IMG/VR virus record: IMGVR_UViG_3300031565_000023
Span: 1-62,785 of that record
Origin: a virus
Length of the DNA stretch: 62,785 nt
Reading direction: 5' to 3' (one strand)
Part shown: one piece after another, positions 40,889 to 48,553 of the stretch
How positions within the stretch are numbered: position 1 is the stretch's first letter
How the letters are laid out: each line of letters starts with the position of its first letter
The notes under the pieces: model-generated
Seen by the model: only the letters and a program-made list of their open reading frames with translations
What the model was told of the DNA's origin: nothing
Database searches by the model: none
Made by a program: the position numbers and the translations under genes

Positions 40889-41313
40889 CTCGTAGGATCA
40901 ACGATCTCCTGCTTGTGCGATGGATTCCATGCCTAAATTAAAAAAGTGTCTTAAAATCGATTTTTAAATAAAAGAGTATTGAACTTGGGAACTTTCAGAA
41001 TAGTAATTTCGCGCGGTAACTACTAGGCAAGAAATTTCACAGGCAACACAACGGGAATAACTGTGGCGTTATTCGCACATTACTAACATTCGGCTTGTTT
41101 GGTAATCACCCCCTTTGGATATAAATATAACATGATGTACGATAATATACCAAGTGGCTTTATTTGTCAAGTATTTTTTTTGATAATCTGCGATTTTATT
41201 TTTTTGACAGCGAGGCTTGCTTGACTGAAAACCGAGCACATACTCCAAGCCCAATCCATCGCCATATCAAAGCTGCGCCCCCTAGAATTATAATATTTAA
41301 GGAGAATTTCAAA
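40889..41313. other. Intergenic stretch of 425 bases
   Basis: No supported gene on either strand. It contains a near-palindrome TTAAAATCGATTTTTAA at about 40951-40967, an inverted repeat GAATAAC/GTTATTC (41055-41061 with 41068-41074), a strong minus-strand promoter (41142-41170) and A/T-rich tracts. The right part is the leader of the early operon starting at 41314. A minus-strand non-coding RNA is possible. Confidence 0.55.
41142..41170 (-). promoter_or_regulatory. Consensus leftward promoter with no gene downstream
   Basis: Minus strand TTGACA (41170-41165), a 17-base spacer and TATTAT (41147-41142), one base from consensus in the -10. No open frame of useful size follows leftward until the converging terminator at 40864-40888, so the product would be a ~250-base untranslated RNA. 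Confidence 0.6.
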
Positions 41314-41583
41314 ATGAAGTGTAGAGCCTGCGATAAGGAAATCCAGTTTATAAAAAGTGCTTTACCGGAAAAAGGTGGCAGCAGGGCCAAGTTTATGCCC
41401 TGCGAAATGGACAAGCTAACCATTGTCACCCCGGAGGGTGTGATTGTCCAGGGGTACGAGCCTCATTGGGGAAACTGCCCCGATCCGGAGAGATTCAGGA
41501 AGGTCAAGGGAGCCGATCCGGAGGTTGAGAGATCGGAGCTTAAAAACGAGCTGGCGAGGGCAGGGGAAACAGAAAGGGGGTAA
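41314..41583 (+). CDS. Small zinc-ribbon-like protein, early operon
   Basis: 89 residues from the ATG at 41314 with AAGGAGA upstream. N-terminal CRACDKE with later Cys (FMPCEMDKL, GNCPDPERF) suggests a zinc site. The end is helical and acidic. It is the first gene of the early rightward operon, four bases before the Dam-like methylase. Function not recognised. Confidence 0.7.
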   Translation: MKCRACDKEIQFIKSALPEKGGSRAKFMPCEMDKLTIVTPEGVIVQGYEPHWGNCPDPERFRKVKGADPEVERSELKNELARAGETERG

Positions 41584-41586
41584 TAT

Positions 41587-42453
41587 ATGGCAATTACCAA
41601 GGTGGGGAATCTAAGAGATAGACTGGATACGATTGACAGCAGGGTGATGAAGCGGGCATATGATGGGTTTTATAAGAGTCGGCTGGCCATTCTAGTCGGG
41701 GAGTGGGAGAAGGGTGAAGCAATCGCCTCTCATTTTAGGGGGGGTAAAATGAGAAGCTGGAATCAAATATCCAAAGAAACCGGCAGAAGAGATGTGTCCC
41801 TTAAAAAATGGCACGATCTTTACGAGGAATATCCAAACAAGGAGGACTATTTAGAGATAACAGAGAAAAAAGCAAAAGAATGGACACAAAAAGCACTGTC
41901 TGAAAAAGACACGAAAGGAGTTATTGCCATGCTACATACTGGAGATCAGGAAAGCTATACACCGGAGCAATATATAGAATCGGCAAGAGAGGTAATGGGT
42001 AGTATAGACGTTGATCCCGCCTCAAATGAATTTGCCAACGAAACGGTAAAGGCAAAAACATATTACACCGTTGAAGATGATGGCCTTACTAAAGAATGGA
42101 ATGGGAATGTATTTTTAAACCCACCCTATGAATTTCCACTCATAAAGAATTTTGTTGATAAGCTGCTGGAGGAATATCGGGCAGGCAGGACAAAAAGGGC
42201 CATACTTCTCACAAACAACAATACCGATACACAGTGGTTTCACGATGCAGGGAGGGTGTCCGGCATTATCTGTTTTACAAGGGGGCGGATCAATTTTTAT
42301 AAAAAAGACGGATCTGTTAGCCAGCCGACTAACGGCCAGGCATTTTTCTATTTTGGTGATGAGCCCGAGAAGTTTAAGGCATCGTTTCGTCAATATGGTT
42401 GGGTGGGAACGGTAATAAAAGGTGTGAAGGGGTTGATAATGAAAAATGCCTGA
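41587..42453 (+). CDS. Phage DNA N6-adenine methyltransferase (Dam family)
   Basis: 288 residues. An N-terminal ~115-residue helical extension is followed by the phage Dam family (PF05869-type) signature: ESYTPEQYIESAREVMG, IDVDPASNEFANETVKA, DGLTKEWNGNVFLNPPY with NPPY at 178-181, and AFFYFG. It methylates adenine in DNA using SAM, probably protecting the phage from restriction or controlling packaging or replication. Its extension may add sequence specificity. Confidence 0.88.
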   Translation: MAITKVGNLRDRLDTIDSRVMKRAYDGFYKSRLAILVGEWEKGEAIASHFRGGKMRSWNQISKETGRRDVSLKKWHDLYEEYPNKEDYLEITEKKAKEWTQKALSEKDTKGVIAMLHTGDQESYTPEQYIESAREVMGSIDVDPASNEFANETVKAKTYYTVEDDGLTKEWNGNVFLNPPYEFPLIKNFVDKLLEEYRAGRTKRAILLTNNNTDTQWFHDAGRVSGIICFTRGRINFYKKDGSVSQPTNGQAFFYFGDEPEKFKASFRQYGWVGTVIKGVKGLIMKNA

Positions 42454-42877
42454 TGATCTTCCAGATACCATTTACAATAAGGAGGCTTTTGAAGATGGTT
42501 TGCCAGCCGGTTTCGATGGATATTTTCATTGGGAATGGACGAAGGGTTGTTTCGGTGCAACCAACATAAAGCCGATGGACTTCGATGGGGTAGTTGAGCG
42601 AAGTGGACATTTTCTCGTTTTTGAAACAAAAAAACAGGGCATCCCTGTCCCGGACGCACAAATGAGAGCGCTTATGGCTGCGGTCAAGACAGGCTATTTT
42701 ACGGTGATGATTATGTGGGGCAAAAAAACACCGGGGAAGATAATCGTACTGCATCCGGGGGGAAAACAAGAAGAATATTATGGCGTAGAGGCCGCCAGGG
42801 GAATAGTGAAACGATGGTTTGCCTATGCAAACGGCCTGGGCATCCGGGCTGAGCTTAAACGGCTTTTCGCCAACTAA
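42446..42877 (+). CDS. PD-(D/E)XK nuclease-like protein
   Basis: 143 residues overlapping the methylase end by 8 bases. MDFDGVVERSGHFLVFETKK contains D-...-E-x-K of the restriction-endonuclease fold. A following Gln (DAQMRALMAAV) and strand YFTVMIMWG complete it. VRR-NUC-like Holliday-junction or repair nucleases look similar. It sits between the methylase and a nucleotidyltransferase-like gene. The specificity is unknown. Confidence 0.7.
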   Translation: MPDDLPDTIYNKEAFEDGLPAGFDGYFHWEWTKGCFGATNIKPMDFDGVVERSGHFLVFETKKQGIPVPDAQMRALMAAVKTGYFTVMIMWGKKTPGKIIVLHPGGKQEEYYGVEAARGIVKRWFAYANGLGIRAELKRLFAN

Positions 42878-42890
42878 AAGGAGGGGAAGA

Positions 42891-43835
42891 ATGAATAGCA
42901 AAACAGTGTGTCGAATCCTAAAAAGAAAACATGAGGAATTTTTAGCATCTATTTCCGATGATAAAGTTAGGTTGCTTGTGCAGGATAATTCTTTTATCAC
43001 CGGAGGGGCAATAGCTTCTATGTTGTTGGGGGAAAAGGTTAATGACTATGATTATTATTTTACCAACAAAGAAACGTGCAAGGCTGTGGCAGAATACTAC
43101 GTCAAAATGTTTAATGATCTTCACCCCGACAATACCTACCTCACCACCACGAAACTTACCAGGCCAGAAGTGCAAGAAATAGATGGCCGGATAAAGATTG
43201 TTGTACCATCTGCGGGGATAACAAGCGAAGAAGAAACAATGGGTGATTATCAGTATTTTGAGGGGCAGCCGGACGAAGCAGGGGAAGAATGGGTTGAAAA
43301 AACAATTACTGACGCAGACAGCGTGGACGGTAAGCCAATGGAGGAAATTGAAAAACCCCCATACAGGCCGATCTTTCTTTCAGCCAACGCAATAACCCTT
43401 TCCCAAAAAATTCAACTGGTGATTCGCTTTTACGGCACCCCGAAAGAAGTCCACGAAAACTATGATTTCGTACACTGCACCAATTATTGGATGCCCGCAA
43501 ATGGGAATCTCGTTTTGAAAAAGGCGGCCCTGGAAAGCCTGTTGTCTCGGCAGCTACATTATGTGGGCTCCCTTTATCCCGTTTGCTCCGTTATCCGCAC
43601 CAGGAAATTTATCAGGGCCGGCTGGCACATCAACGCCGGGCAGTATTTAAAGATGTGTTTCCAGGTTAGCGGGCTCGACTTAACCAACCTGGAGATATTG
43701 GAGGATCAGCTAACCGGGGTAGACACAGCATACTTCCAGCAGCTAATCGATTATTGTAAGGAGAGGCAGGGGGAAGACGAGGGGTTTCGGGTTACAATGC
43801 CATACATAGCAAGTTTAGTGGATAAAATATTTTAA
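42891..43835 (+). CDS. Nucleotidyltransferase-like protein
   Basis: About 314 residues from the ATG at 42891 with AAAGGAGGGG; the frame extends upstream without a better start. FITGGAIASMLLGEKVNDYD carries the GG and DxD-type signature of the poly(A)-polymerase/NTase fold, and the second half is mixed alpha/beta with no clear RNase motif. Such proteins add nucleotides to tRNA, RNA or proteins, or act as toxins. The target is unknown. It is part of the early operon. Confidence 0.7.
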   Translation: MNSKTVCRILKRKHEEFLASISDDKVRLLVQDNSFITGGAIASMLLGEKVNDYDYYFTNKETCKAVAEYYVKMFNDLHPDNTYLTTTKLTRPEVQEIDGRIKIVVPSAGITSEEETMGDYQYFEGQPDEAGEEWVEKTITDADSVDGKPMEEIEKPPYRPIFLSANAITLSQKIQLVIRFYGTPKEVHENYDFVHCTNYWMPANGNLVLKKAALESLLSRQLHYVGSLYPVCSVIRTRKFIRAGWHINAGQYLKMCFQVSGLDLTNLEILEDQLTGVDTAYFQQLIDYCKERQGEDEGFRVTMPYIASLVDKIF

Positions 43836-43881
43836 GCGCCTATTTAACCTGCCTTTCCAAGCGAGCAAAAGACCAGCGATT

Positions 43882-44334
43882 ATGCCAAAGCGTGTATTTA
43901 ATCAGCCCAACAAACAACCAAAACACGCCAGGGAAATATCCTTTCAAAACGAGATGGCCATCAAGGGAATACACCTTGTTTATGAACCCCGCACTTTCTA
44001 CCTTTCTAATGGATCACGATACACTCCTGATTTTTGCGATCCTAAAGAAGATAAATACTACGAGCTCGCTGGCACTAGGCAGGCGTGGCATGAGAATAAA
44101 AATAAAATCAACCACTTCAAAAAAGAGCATCCCCACATTAAATTTGAAATTGTTTTTAAATATCGAAAAAATCAAAAAACAAGGCAGGGGCCAGGAGAAC
44201 ATAAGTCCTATTTACTCCGGGGTGTCCCGCTTGGTCTGTGGCGAAAGTTCCGGGCTGTGTGCAAACTGGAAGGTACAACCGTAAAACAAAAATTGCTCAA
44301 ATTTATCGAGTCCACAACCTTACGGGAGATATAA
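43882..44334 (+). CDS. Nuclease-like domain fused to RHH (paralog 2)
   Basis: 150 residues. The N-terminal domain mirrors 39887: LVYEPRTFYLSNGSRYTPDF, then DKYYELAGTRQAW, where the E-x-K Lys is again missing. The C-terminus differs: RGVPLGLWRKFRAVCKLEGT followed by VKQKLLKFIE, a ribbon-helix-helix-like unit. A shared dead-nuclease core with two DNA-binding tails suggests a regulator or recruiter role. The SD is weak. It is the first of a tight run of early genes. Confidence 0.75.
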   Translation: MPKRVFNQPNKQPKHAREISFQNEMAIKGIHLVYEPRTFYLSNGSRYTPDFCDPKEDKYYELAGTRQAWHENKNKINHFKKEHPHIKFEIVFKYRKNQKTRQGPGEHKSYLLRGVPLGLWRKFRAVCKLEGTTVKQKLLKFIESTTLREI

Positions 44335-44335
44335 A

Positions 44336-44692
44336 ATGAGTCCATTAAGAAATGTCCTTGATCTTGATGAACAGAAGGACAAACAGGATCAATGCCATTT
44401 TCATTCATGCGATTTGCACGAAAGGGTTTTGATCCTTGAAAAGCAGTATGTCCAAGCAAAGTGCTTCCTTTTGCAGAAGCATGAAGAAATTAAAACCTTG
44501 CGGGGGCACGCCAAGGAGCTGACAGATCGGGTGCGGGAGCTTGAGAAAAAGTGGAGCGAAGCAAAAATTATCCAGGCGCTCACAAAAATATGTGTCGTTG
44601 ATCCGGACAAGAAAAACACATTCAAAGGGGTGAAAAATGGCAAGGGGACGAGTGCTTTTAAACCGCATTTCGGCCAGCCAAAAGGTGAATAA
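44336..44692 (+). CDS. Coiled-coil hypothetical early protein
   Basis: 118 residues. It has Cys/His near the N-terminus (CHFHSCDLHE) and a central coiled coil (KHEEIKTLRGHAKELTDRVR). It starts one base after the previous stop region and overlaps the initiator gene by 56 bases. Function unknown; a small replication or regulatory partner is possible. Confidence 0.65.
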   Translation: MSPLRNVLDLDEQKDKQDQCHFHSCDLHERVLILEKQYVQAKCFLLQKHEEIKTLRGHAKELTDRVRELEKKWSEAKIIQALTKICVVDPDKKNTFKGVKNGKGTSAFKPHFGQPKGE

Positions 44693-45410
44693 GCTCACCG
44701 ATGGACAGGCATTATTATATAGCTGGTTGATCTCGCATTTAGACTATAATGGAAATTACTACTATGATTTTTGGGTGTGTAAGGGCAAAATTGTACCAAA
44801 ACGAAAAAAAATGACGGTTAATTTTGTCAAGAAAGCATTCCAAAAAATGAGGCAAGTTGGCCTAATCACAACCTACAAAAACGGCACCGATACCTTTCTC
44901 CACCTTGAGCAGTTTGTGGAATTGCAGCCCAATTTACGCCCGGATAGGGAAACCCCAACGGAAATCCCCGACATCAACGCTCCGGACTCCACTCCGGAGT
45001 TAATTCCGGACTCCACTCCGGACTCCACTCCGGAGCCAACTCCGCGTGAATATAATATAAGTAAAGGTAATATAAAACCCCCTATACCCCCCAAAAAAAT
45101 GGTATCGAAAAAATCACAGGACAACGGCGTAAAACTCACCCCGGAGCAAAGCATAAGATTCGATCTCTTTTGGAATGTTTACTCCAAAAAACAAAACAAA
45201 GAAAAAGCAAGGGCAGCCTTCAAAAAACTTGACCCCAATGACGATCTTACGAAGATCATTATTACGAATGTTAAAGTAAGAAATAAAAGTGATCCGCAAT
45301 GGACAAAAAATAACGGTGAGTTTGTCCCATTACCAAACACGTACTTAAACAACAAGCGGTGGGCAGATATTTTAAACCCATCTAAGGACGATAGTAGATA
45401 TGACTTCTAA
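44637..45410 (+). CDS. Replication initiator / primosome protein (lambda O-like)
   Basis: 257 residues. The N-terminal ~100 residues form a winged helix (TDGQALLYSWLISHLDYNGN, then FVKKAFQKMRQVGLIT), the usual phage replisome-organiser domain. A Pro/Thr/Ser linker is encoded by iterons (44982-45035). The C-terminal FDLFWNVYSKKQNKEKARAA and PNTYLNNKRWADIL match the typical C-terminus of replication primosome proteins. It probably binds the iterons within its own gene to open the origin and recruit the loader encoded next. Confidence 0.85.
   Translation: MARGRVLLNRISASQKVNKLTDGQALLYSWLISHLDYNGNYYYDFWVCKGKIVPKRKKMTVNFVKKAFQKMRQVGLITTYKNGTDTFLHLEQFVELQPNLRPDRETPTEIPDINAPDSTPELIPDSTPDSTPEPTPREYNISKGNIKPPIPPKKMVSKKSQDNGVKLTPEQSIRFDLFWNVYSKKQNKEKARAAFKKLDPNDDLTKIIITNVKVRNKSDPQWTKNNGEFVPLPNTYLNNKRWADILNPSKDDSRYDF
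44982..45076. other. Putative replication origin inside the initiator gene
   Basis: CCGGACTCCACT occurs three times (44982-44993, 45006-45017, 45018-45029) with further CCGGAG and TCCGGA half-sites, followed by an A/T-rich stretch (45048-45076, containing ATATAATATAA). Direct iterons next to an A/T-rich melting region within the initiator gene is exactly the lambda O/ori arrangement. It was not tested for DnaA boxes; none was recognised by eye. Confidence 0.65.
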
Positions 45411-45999
45411 AAAATATTTTCAAGAGCAGATGCAGGAATTAGAAAGAGCGTTTAACAGCGCATACTCTAAGGAGCAGTTATCTCGATGCCATGAGGCCAT
45501 CAAGGGTTATGAGTCTCACCACGTTAAGCGAGCCATCGATAATCTGATTATAACGGTGTACAGGCTACCCACCATTGCCCAGGTAATCCAGGAAATACGC
45601 GCTCAATGGGAGCACGATTGGGATCGGGATAAAAAAACCGACAAACAAGTAGCAAAAGATATCCTCAACGGTAGACACCTCAAGCTCAACGAGCCCCACA
45701 CTAAAGACGCTTTCAACCTAATCAAGTCAACGCTGTTTGGACACTTTGACGCACGGAAGTTTTACAAGGACATGGTAGCCATGGAAACCAAACATCCCGG
45801 CTTCGGATGGAGGGAAAACGCTGAGCAGCTTAAAAAGAAAACCACAGATCATCCGGGGCGAGCTCCTTTTACCCCATGGCGATCAAAATGGAAACGAGCA
45901 ATAGACGAGCTAAAAGCAATTAGAGAGGCCAACAAAAATGTACCAAAACCAATCGGCACAGATAGAAAAATCCTTGAGGACATGCCTAAGCTCGATTGA
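45400..45999 (+). CDS. Helicase-loader-like replication protein
   Basis: 199 residues overlapping the initiator stop. The N-terminal ~75 residues (FQEQMQELERAFNSAYSKEQ ... YRLPTIAQVIQEIR) resemble the G39P/lambda P loader family, which binds the replicative helicase and brings it to the initiator-origin complex. The C-terminal half is helical with no ATPase motifs. Context next to the O-like gene supports this role. The exact helicase partner, host DnaB, is inferred. Confidence 0.7.
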   Translation: MTSKKYFQEQMQELERAFNSAYSKEQLSRCHEAIKGYESHHVKRAIDNLIITVYRLPTIAQVIQEIRAQWEHDWDRDKKTDKQVAKDILNGRHLKLNEPHTKDAFNLIKSTLFGHFDARKFYKDMVAMETKHPGFGWRENAEQLKKKTTDHPGRAPFTPWRSKWKRAIDELKAIREANKNVPKPIGTDRKILEDMPKLD

Positions 46000-46237
46000 T
46001 CGGGCCTGGTTACCAGGGACATTACCATGGATCACAAAACACGATCCAGCATTGATAAAATCTATGCGCGATATAGCTAATCGCATTGATACCGCTTCAT
46101 TGATAAAACCCATGCAAGGCATAAGAAAAATCAATGCGTTGCTGGCCGTGTATTTCTCGCAGCATATGGAAGCAATAGAGAGATATAAGGAGTATAGGAG
46201 AGATATGAGGGTACAAATCAGGAATATTTTGGGATAA
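45938..46237 (+). CDS. Small helical hypothetical protein
   Basis: 99 residues overlapping the loader gene by 62 bases. GAGAGG precedes the ATG. It contains helices such as SMRDIANRIDTASLIKPM and ends with a basic amphipathic helix. The overlap makes the reading less certain, but coding quality remains after the loader's end. Function unknown. Confidence 0.55.
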   Translation: MYQNQSAQIEKSLRTCLSSIDRAWLPGTLPWITKHDPALIKSMRDIANRIDTASLIKPMQGIRKINALLAVYFSQHMEAIERYKEYRRDMRVQIRNILG

Positions 46238-46301
46238 TCGGCGTTTTCGGTGATTTTTTGGGCATTATAAGGTTTTTTAATTCAAGGCCTTGGAGGGAAA
46301 A

Positions 46302-46508
46302 ATGAGCGCAAACCAGGACAGAAGATTGCTGAAAAGCTACATAATGCTACACTTCGACAACCAGGGGGATTTCGGCCGGGCGGTGGAAATGACACCATCA
46401 GACGTTAGCCAGGTTTTGAAAGGCCGGGAGAAACTAACCCTGGATCAGGCCGGGAGGTGGACATCTATCCTGCATTGTCCGGCCTTTATCATTCAACCTT
46501 TTGTGTAG
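46302..46508 (+). CDS. Small HTH-like protein
   Basis: 68 residues from the ATG at 46302 with TGGAGGG; an upstream TTG at 46290 is less likely. FDNQGDFGRAVEMTPSDVSQ followed by VLKGREKLTLDQAGRW is a helix-turn-helix of the XRE type. No transmembrane or Cys motifs. Probably a regulator within the early operon, perhaps of late genes, but the target is unknown. Confidence 0.65.
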   Translation: MSANQDRRLLKSYIMLHFDNQGDFGRAVEMTPSDVSQVLKGREKLTLDQAGRWTSILHCPAFIIQPFV

Positions 46509-46523
46509 TATGGGTACACAAAT

Positions 46524-46982
46524 ATGTATATTATGCCCCTAAAATTATCAGAAATCTATAAGGCTATGATATATAAAGACAATCTCAAAAAAAAGATGGC
46601 CGATAAGAAGTATTATGTAAACTTTCTATGTATCATGTGCGAAACCATGAGTCAATGGTGGAGTGGTGGCCGCCCTGGCCTGGCGTGTGTGGCTGGCTGG
46701 CCCTCGGCTCTTGATCGTGTCAACTTGGGTGAGCTGGCCCTGTCGTTGGCTACGATCCTGGTGCTGATCCGGCTGGCTGGCGAGCAAAATCTTTTGAGCA
46801 TGGCCGTGTGGGGTGTGGAAATTAAAAGGGGTATCGAAGTGGGATATATGAGGACTAGGGATGGGGAGGATGCCCTCTTGACAAACAATAATATGGCCCA
46901 CTATTCTATTATTTCAAATTTTCACAACACGAGAAAAGCACTTTCGTTTTTTAACGATAGGAGGCAACATGAGAAGATGTAA
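46524..46982 (+). CDS. Doubtful hypothetical protein
   Basis: 152-codon frame following a weak promoter-like region (TTGTGT, then TATATT). The central part is G/C-rich with repeated CTGGCTGGC words and encodes a hydrophobic stretch (LGELALSLATILVLIRLAG), possibly a membrane helix. The SD is poor. The end overlaps the next start by 14 bases, which slightly supports the frame. The real start may lie further in (for example 46622). Confidence 0.4.
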   Translation: MYIMPLKLSEIYKAMIYKDNLKKKMADKKYYVNFLCIMCETMSQWWSGGRPGLACVAGWPSALDRVNLGELALSLATILVLIRLAGEQNLLSMAVWGVEIKRGIEVGYMRTRDGEDALLTNNNMAHYSIISNFHNTRKALSFFNDRRQHEKM

Positions 46983-47205
46983 AACTTGTGGGGGGCACTT
47001 GTGGATTATTTATTTTTTAATTGGCTTTCCCTTTCAGAAAAGGGTTAAGAGGTTTCGTGATGCCGAAGATTGCATAGATCTTCTTCCAAAAAACTGGCAA
47101 TCATTAAGGGTGAAACATCTTATTAAAAAACTTGAGGGAATGACTAACCTAAAATGGAGAAACGACACGAGGGCCAAGCGTAAGCAAAGGGCAGTTAAGG
47201 CATAA
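46969..47205 (+). CDS. Small basic protein
   Basis: 78 residues with the SD ATAGGAGG. It begins RRCKTCGGHLWIIYFLIGFP, has a CxxC pair and a helical Lys/Arg-rich end (KRKQRAVKA). It may bind nucleic acid. Overlaps the preceding frame by 14 bases. Not recognised. Confidence 0.6.
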   Translation: MRRCKTCGGHLWIIYFLIGFPFQKRVKRFRDAEDCIDLLPKNWQSLRVKHLIKKLEGMTNLKWRNDTRAKRKQRAVKA

Positions 47206-47225
47206 ATCGCTTTGTATAAAAACCC

Positions 47226-47268
47226 GTAAACTCTAAAAACCGCAGAAATCCCAAAAGTCAGAGTTTAC
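47226..47268 (+). promoter_or_regulatory. Leader hairpin before the DUF4031-like gene
   Basis: GTAAACTCT (47226-47234) pairs with AGAGTTTAC (47260-47268) around a ~25-base loop. The SD AAAAGGAGGTTA follows right after. It may regulate translation or serve as an operator; no T-run is present. Confidence 0.5.
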
Positions 47269-47285
47269 ACAAAAGGAGGTTAGGG

Positions 47286-47558
47286 ATGGTTTACTCGGAT
47301 GGCGTTCACCTAATTGGTGATAGCGTTGAAGAATTACATTCTTTTGCTCGTGGCATGGGATTAAAGAAAGAGTGGTTCCAAAGTTGCCCACGTCACCCCC
47401 ATTACGACCTAACGACAGATCTTGCTTTTTTTAGGGCCCTGTCATGTGGCGCTAAATTGGTAACAAAGAAACATTTAGTTGAAATTTTATTACGAAAAAG
47501 GAGGTTAAGCCATGAGCAAGAAGGGTGGAAAGTTAAGCAAAAAGGAGAGAGAGGTTGA
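47286..47558 (+). CDS. DUF4031-like protein
   Basis: 90 residues with AAAAGGAGG upstream. The pattern MVYSDGVHLIGDSVEELHSF followed by ARGMGLKKEWFQ, HPHYDLTTDLAFFRALSCGA fits DUF4031, a small family common in phages and of unknown function. A basic C-terminus overlaps the next gene. Coupled early operon. Confidence 0.7.
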   Translation: MVYSDGVHLIGDSVEELHSFARGMGLKKEWFQSCPRHPHYDLTTDLAFFRALSCGAKLVTKKHLVEILLRKRRLSHEQEGWKVKQKGERG

Positions 47559-47811
47559 GCAACATTTTGCAAGGCTCCGAATGAAGCATCGAGATCAGGT
47601 AATGAAGATTGTAATGGAAAATTATTTTGACGATCAAAACGTAGTGTTCAGCCAGGGGAGGGCCATTTTAAAGGTTTGTCTTGATGCCATGGAGGGAAAG
47701 GCATGTAGCGAAGAAGCGCGCCAGAGGTTATGCATAGAGGAAGCGCTGCAAGTGGCCCTGGTGTTGTTGGACTTGAGCGCAATAGAAGTTATTGACGAGG
47801 AAGGAGGTTAA
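47512..47811 (+). CDS. Hypothetical early protein
   Basis: 99 residues, SD AAAAAGGAGGTTA. Helical and charged (KKEREVEQHFARLRMKHRDQ), then ALQVALVLLDLSAIEVIDEE. Its last codons GGA GGT TAA form the SD of the next gene. Function unknown. Confidence 0.65.
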   Translation: MSKKGGKLSKKEREVEQHFARLRMKHRDQVMKIVMENYFDDQNVVFSQGRAILKVCLDAMEGKACSEEARQRLCIEEALQVALVLLDLSAIEVIDEEGG

Positions 47812-47991
47812 GTGAAGAATCCGGATTGCTATGAGAAGGTTTATGTGCGGGGCGGTTGTTGTGTGATGCACACCCACGCAGTTTTAGAGAGGGGGTTTGG
47901 GGATATTAGACAGAAATTTAAAAACACGAAGTATGGACTGGCTGCAATCTGCCATGTGTGCAGGAAGGTTTTTATAAGAAAAGGAGGTTAA
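47812..47991 (+). CDS. 59-residue Cys-containing protein
   Basis: GTG start immediately after AAGGAGGTTAA. The product (KNPDCYEKVYVRGGCCVMHT ... ICHVCRKVF) has paired Cys (CC, CHVC) and His that may bind zinc. It ends RKGG-stop, GGA GGT TAA, which again is the SD for the following gene. Function unknown. Confidence 0.6.
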   Translation: MKNPDCYEKVYVRGGCCVMHTHAVLERGFGDIRQKFKNTKYGLAAICHVCRKVFIRKGG

Positions 47992-47992
47992 G

Positions 47993-48256
47993 GTGGACTT
48001 ATTTGCATTTCGTGTTGATGTTGGAGGTTTTGAAACCTCTATTGTGGTGGCACAGAGTTGGGGAGAGGCCCTTGAGATAGCGGCGAACAGGGAGAAATCC
48101 TGCGAGGACGAAAAAGAATTTGTCAAGGTTGAGCTTATCGGGGAGGTAAGATTTTTTACAACAAGCATTTTAAAAGATTGGGCGGGGGGAAAGATACGAC
48201 ATGCGAGGGCCAACGGCTCGGCTGGCCCGAAAAGTGGCCCGGAAAAAAGTCCATAA
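47993..48256 (+). CDS. Hypothetical early protein
   Basis: 87 residues from a GTG right after AAGGAGGTTAAG. Beta-alpha-beta start (LFAFRVDVGGFETSIVVAQS, then WGEALEIAANREK) with a Gly/Ser-rich end. Short, soluble, no Cys cluster. The last third overlaps a small basic gene (48201). Not recognised. Confidence 0.6.
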   Translation: MDLFAFRVDVGGFETSIVVAQSWGEALEIAANREKSCEDEKEFVKVELIGEVRFFTTSILKDWAGGKIRHARANGSAGPKSGPEKSP

Positions 48257-48335
48257 GTTTTTCAAGAAGATCGGCAGAGACAACCTGGTGTCCAGGCTGA
48301 AGCTGGCCTGGCTGATTGTGAGGGGGAAAGAATAG
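48201..48335 (+). CDS. 44-residue highly basic peptide
   Basis: ATG at 48201 with GGGGGGA upstream, in another frame within the previous gene's end, and stop overlapping the next start (TAGTG). The product (RGPTARLARKVARKKVHKFF, then KKIGRDNLVSRLKLAW) is strongly basic and amphipathic. Coupling at both ends supports it. A nucleic-acid-binding or membrane-active peptide is possible. Confidence 0.5.
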   Translation: MRGPTARLARKVARKKVHKFFKKIGRDNLVSRLKLAWLIVRGKE

Positions 48336-48553
48336 TGGGCTATTTAAAAGATTTATATGGAGAGCGAGGGGAAGATTTTATTAGGGGTTTGAAGGCGGGG
48401 ATAGAAGCGTATGCGTGGTGGAAAGATGGAACGCAGTATGTAGGAACTGCGGGACGCACCCTAAAAGAAGCACTGGAAGAAGTTGATAAGGAGTTTGGGA
48501 ATGAGAATCAGAAAAAAGCCGAAGAAACTAACCCCGGAAGGGATCATTACTAA
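48335..48553 (+). CDS. Small hypothetical protein
   Basis: 72 residues from a GTG overlapping the previous stop. It is a compact alpha/beta sequence (EDFIRGLKAGIEAYAWWKDG, then AGRTLKEALEEVDKEF). The end overlaps the VRR-NUC-like gene at 48501. Function unknown. Confidence 0.6.
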   Translation: MGYLKDLYGERGEDFIRGLKAGIEAYAWWKDGTQYVGTAGRTLKEALEEVDKEFGNENQKKAEETNPGRDHY

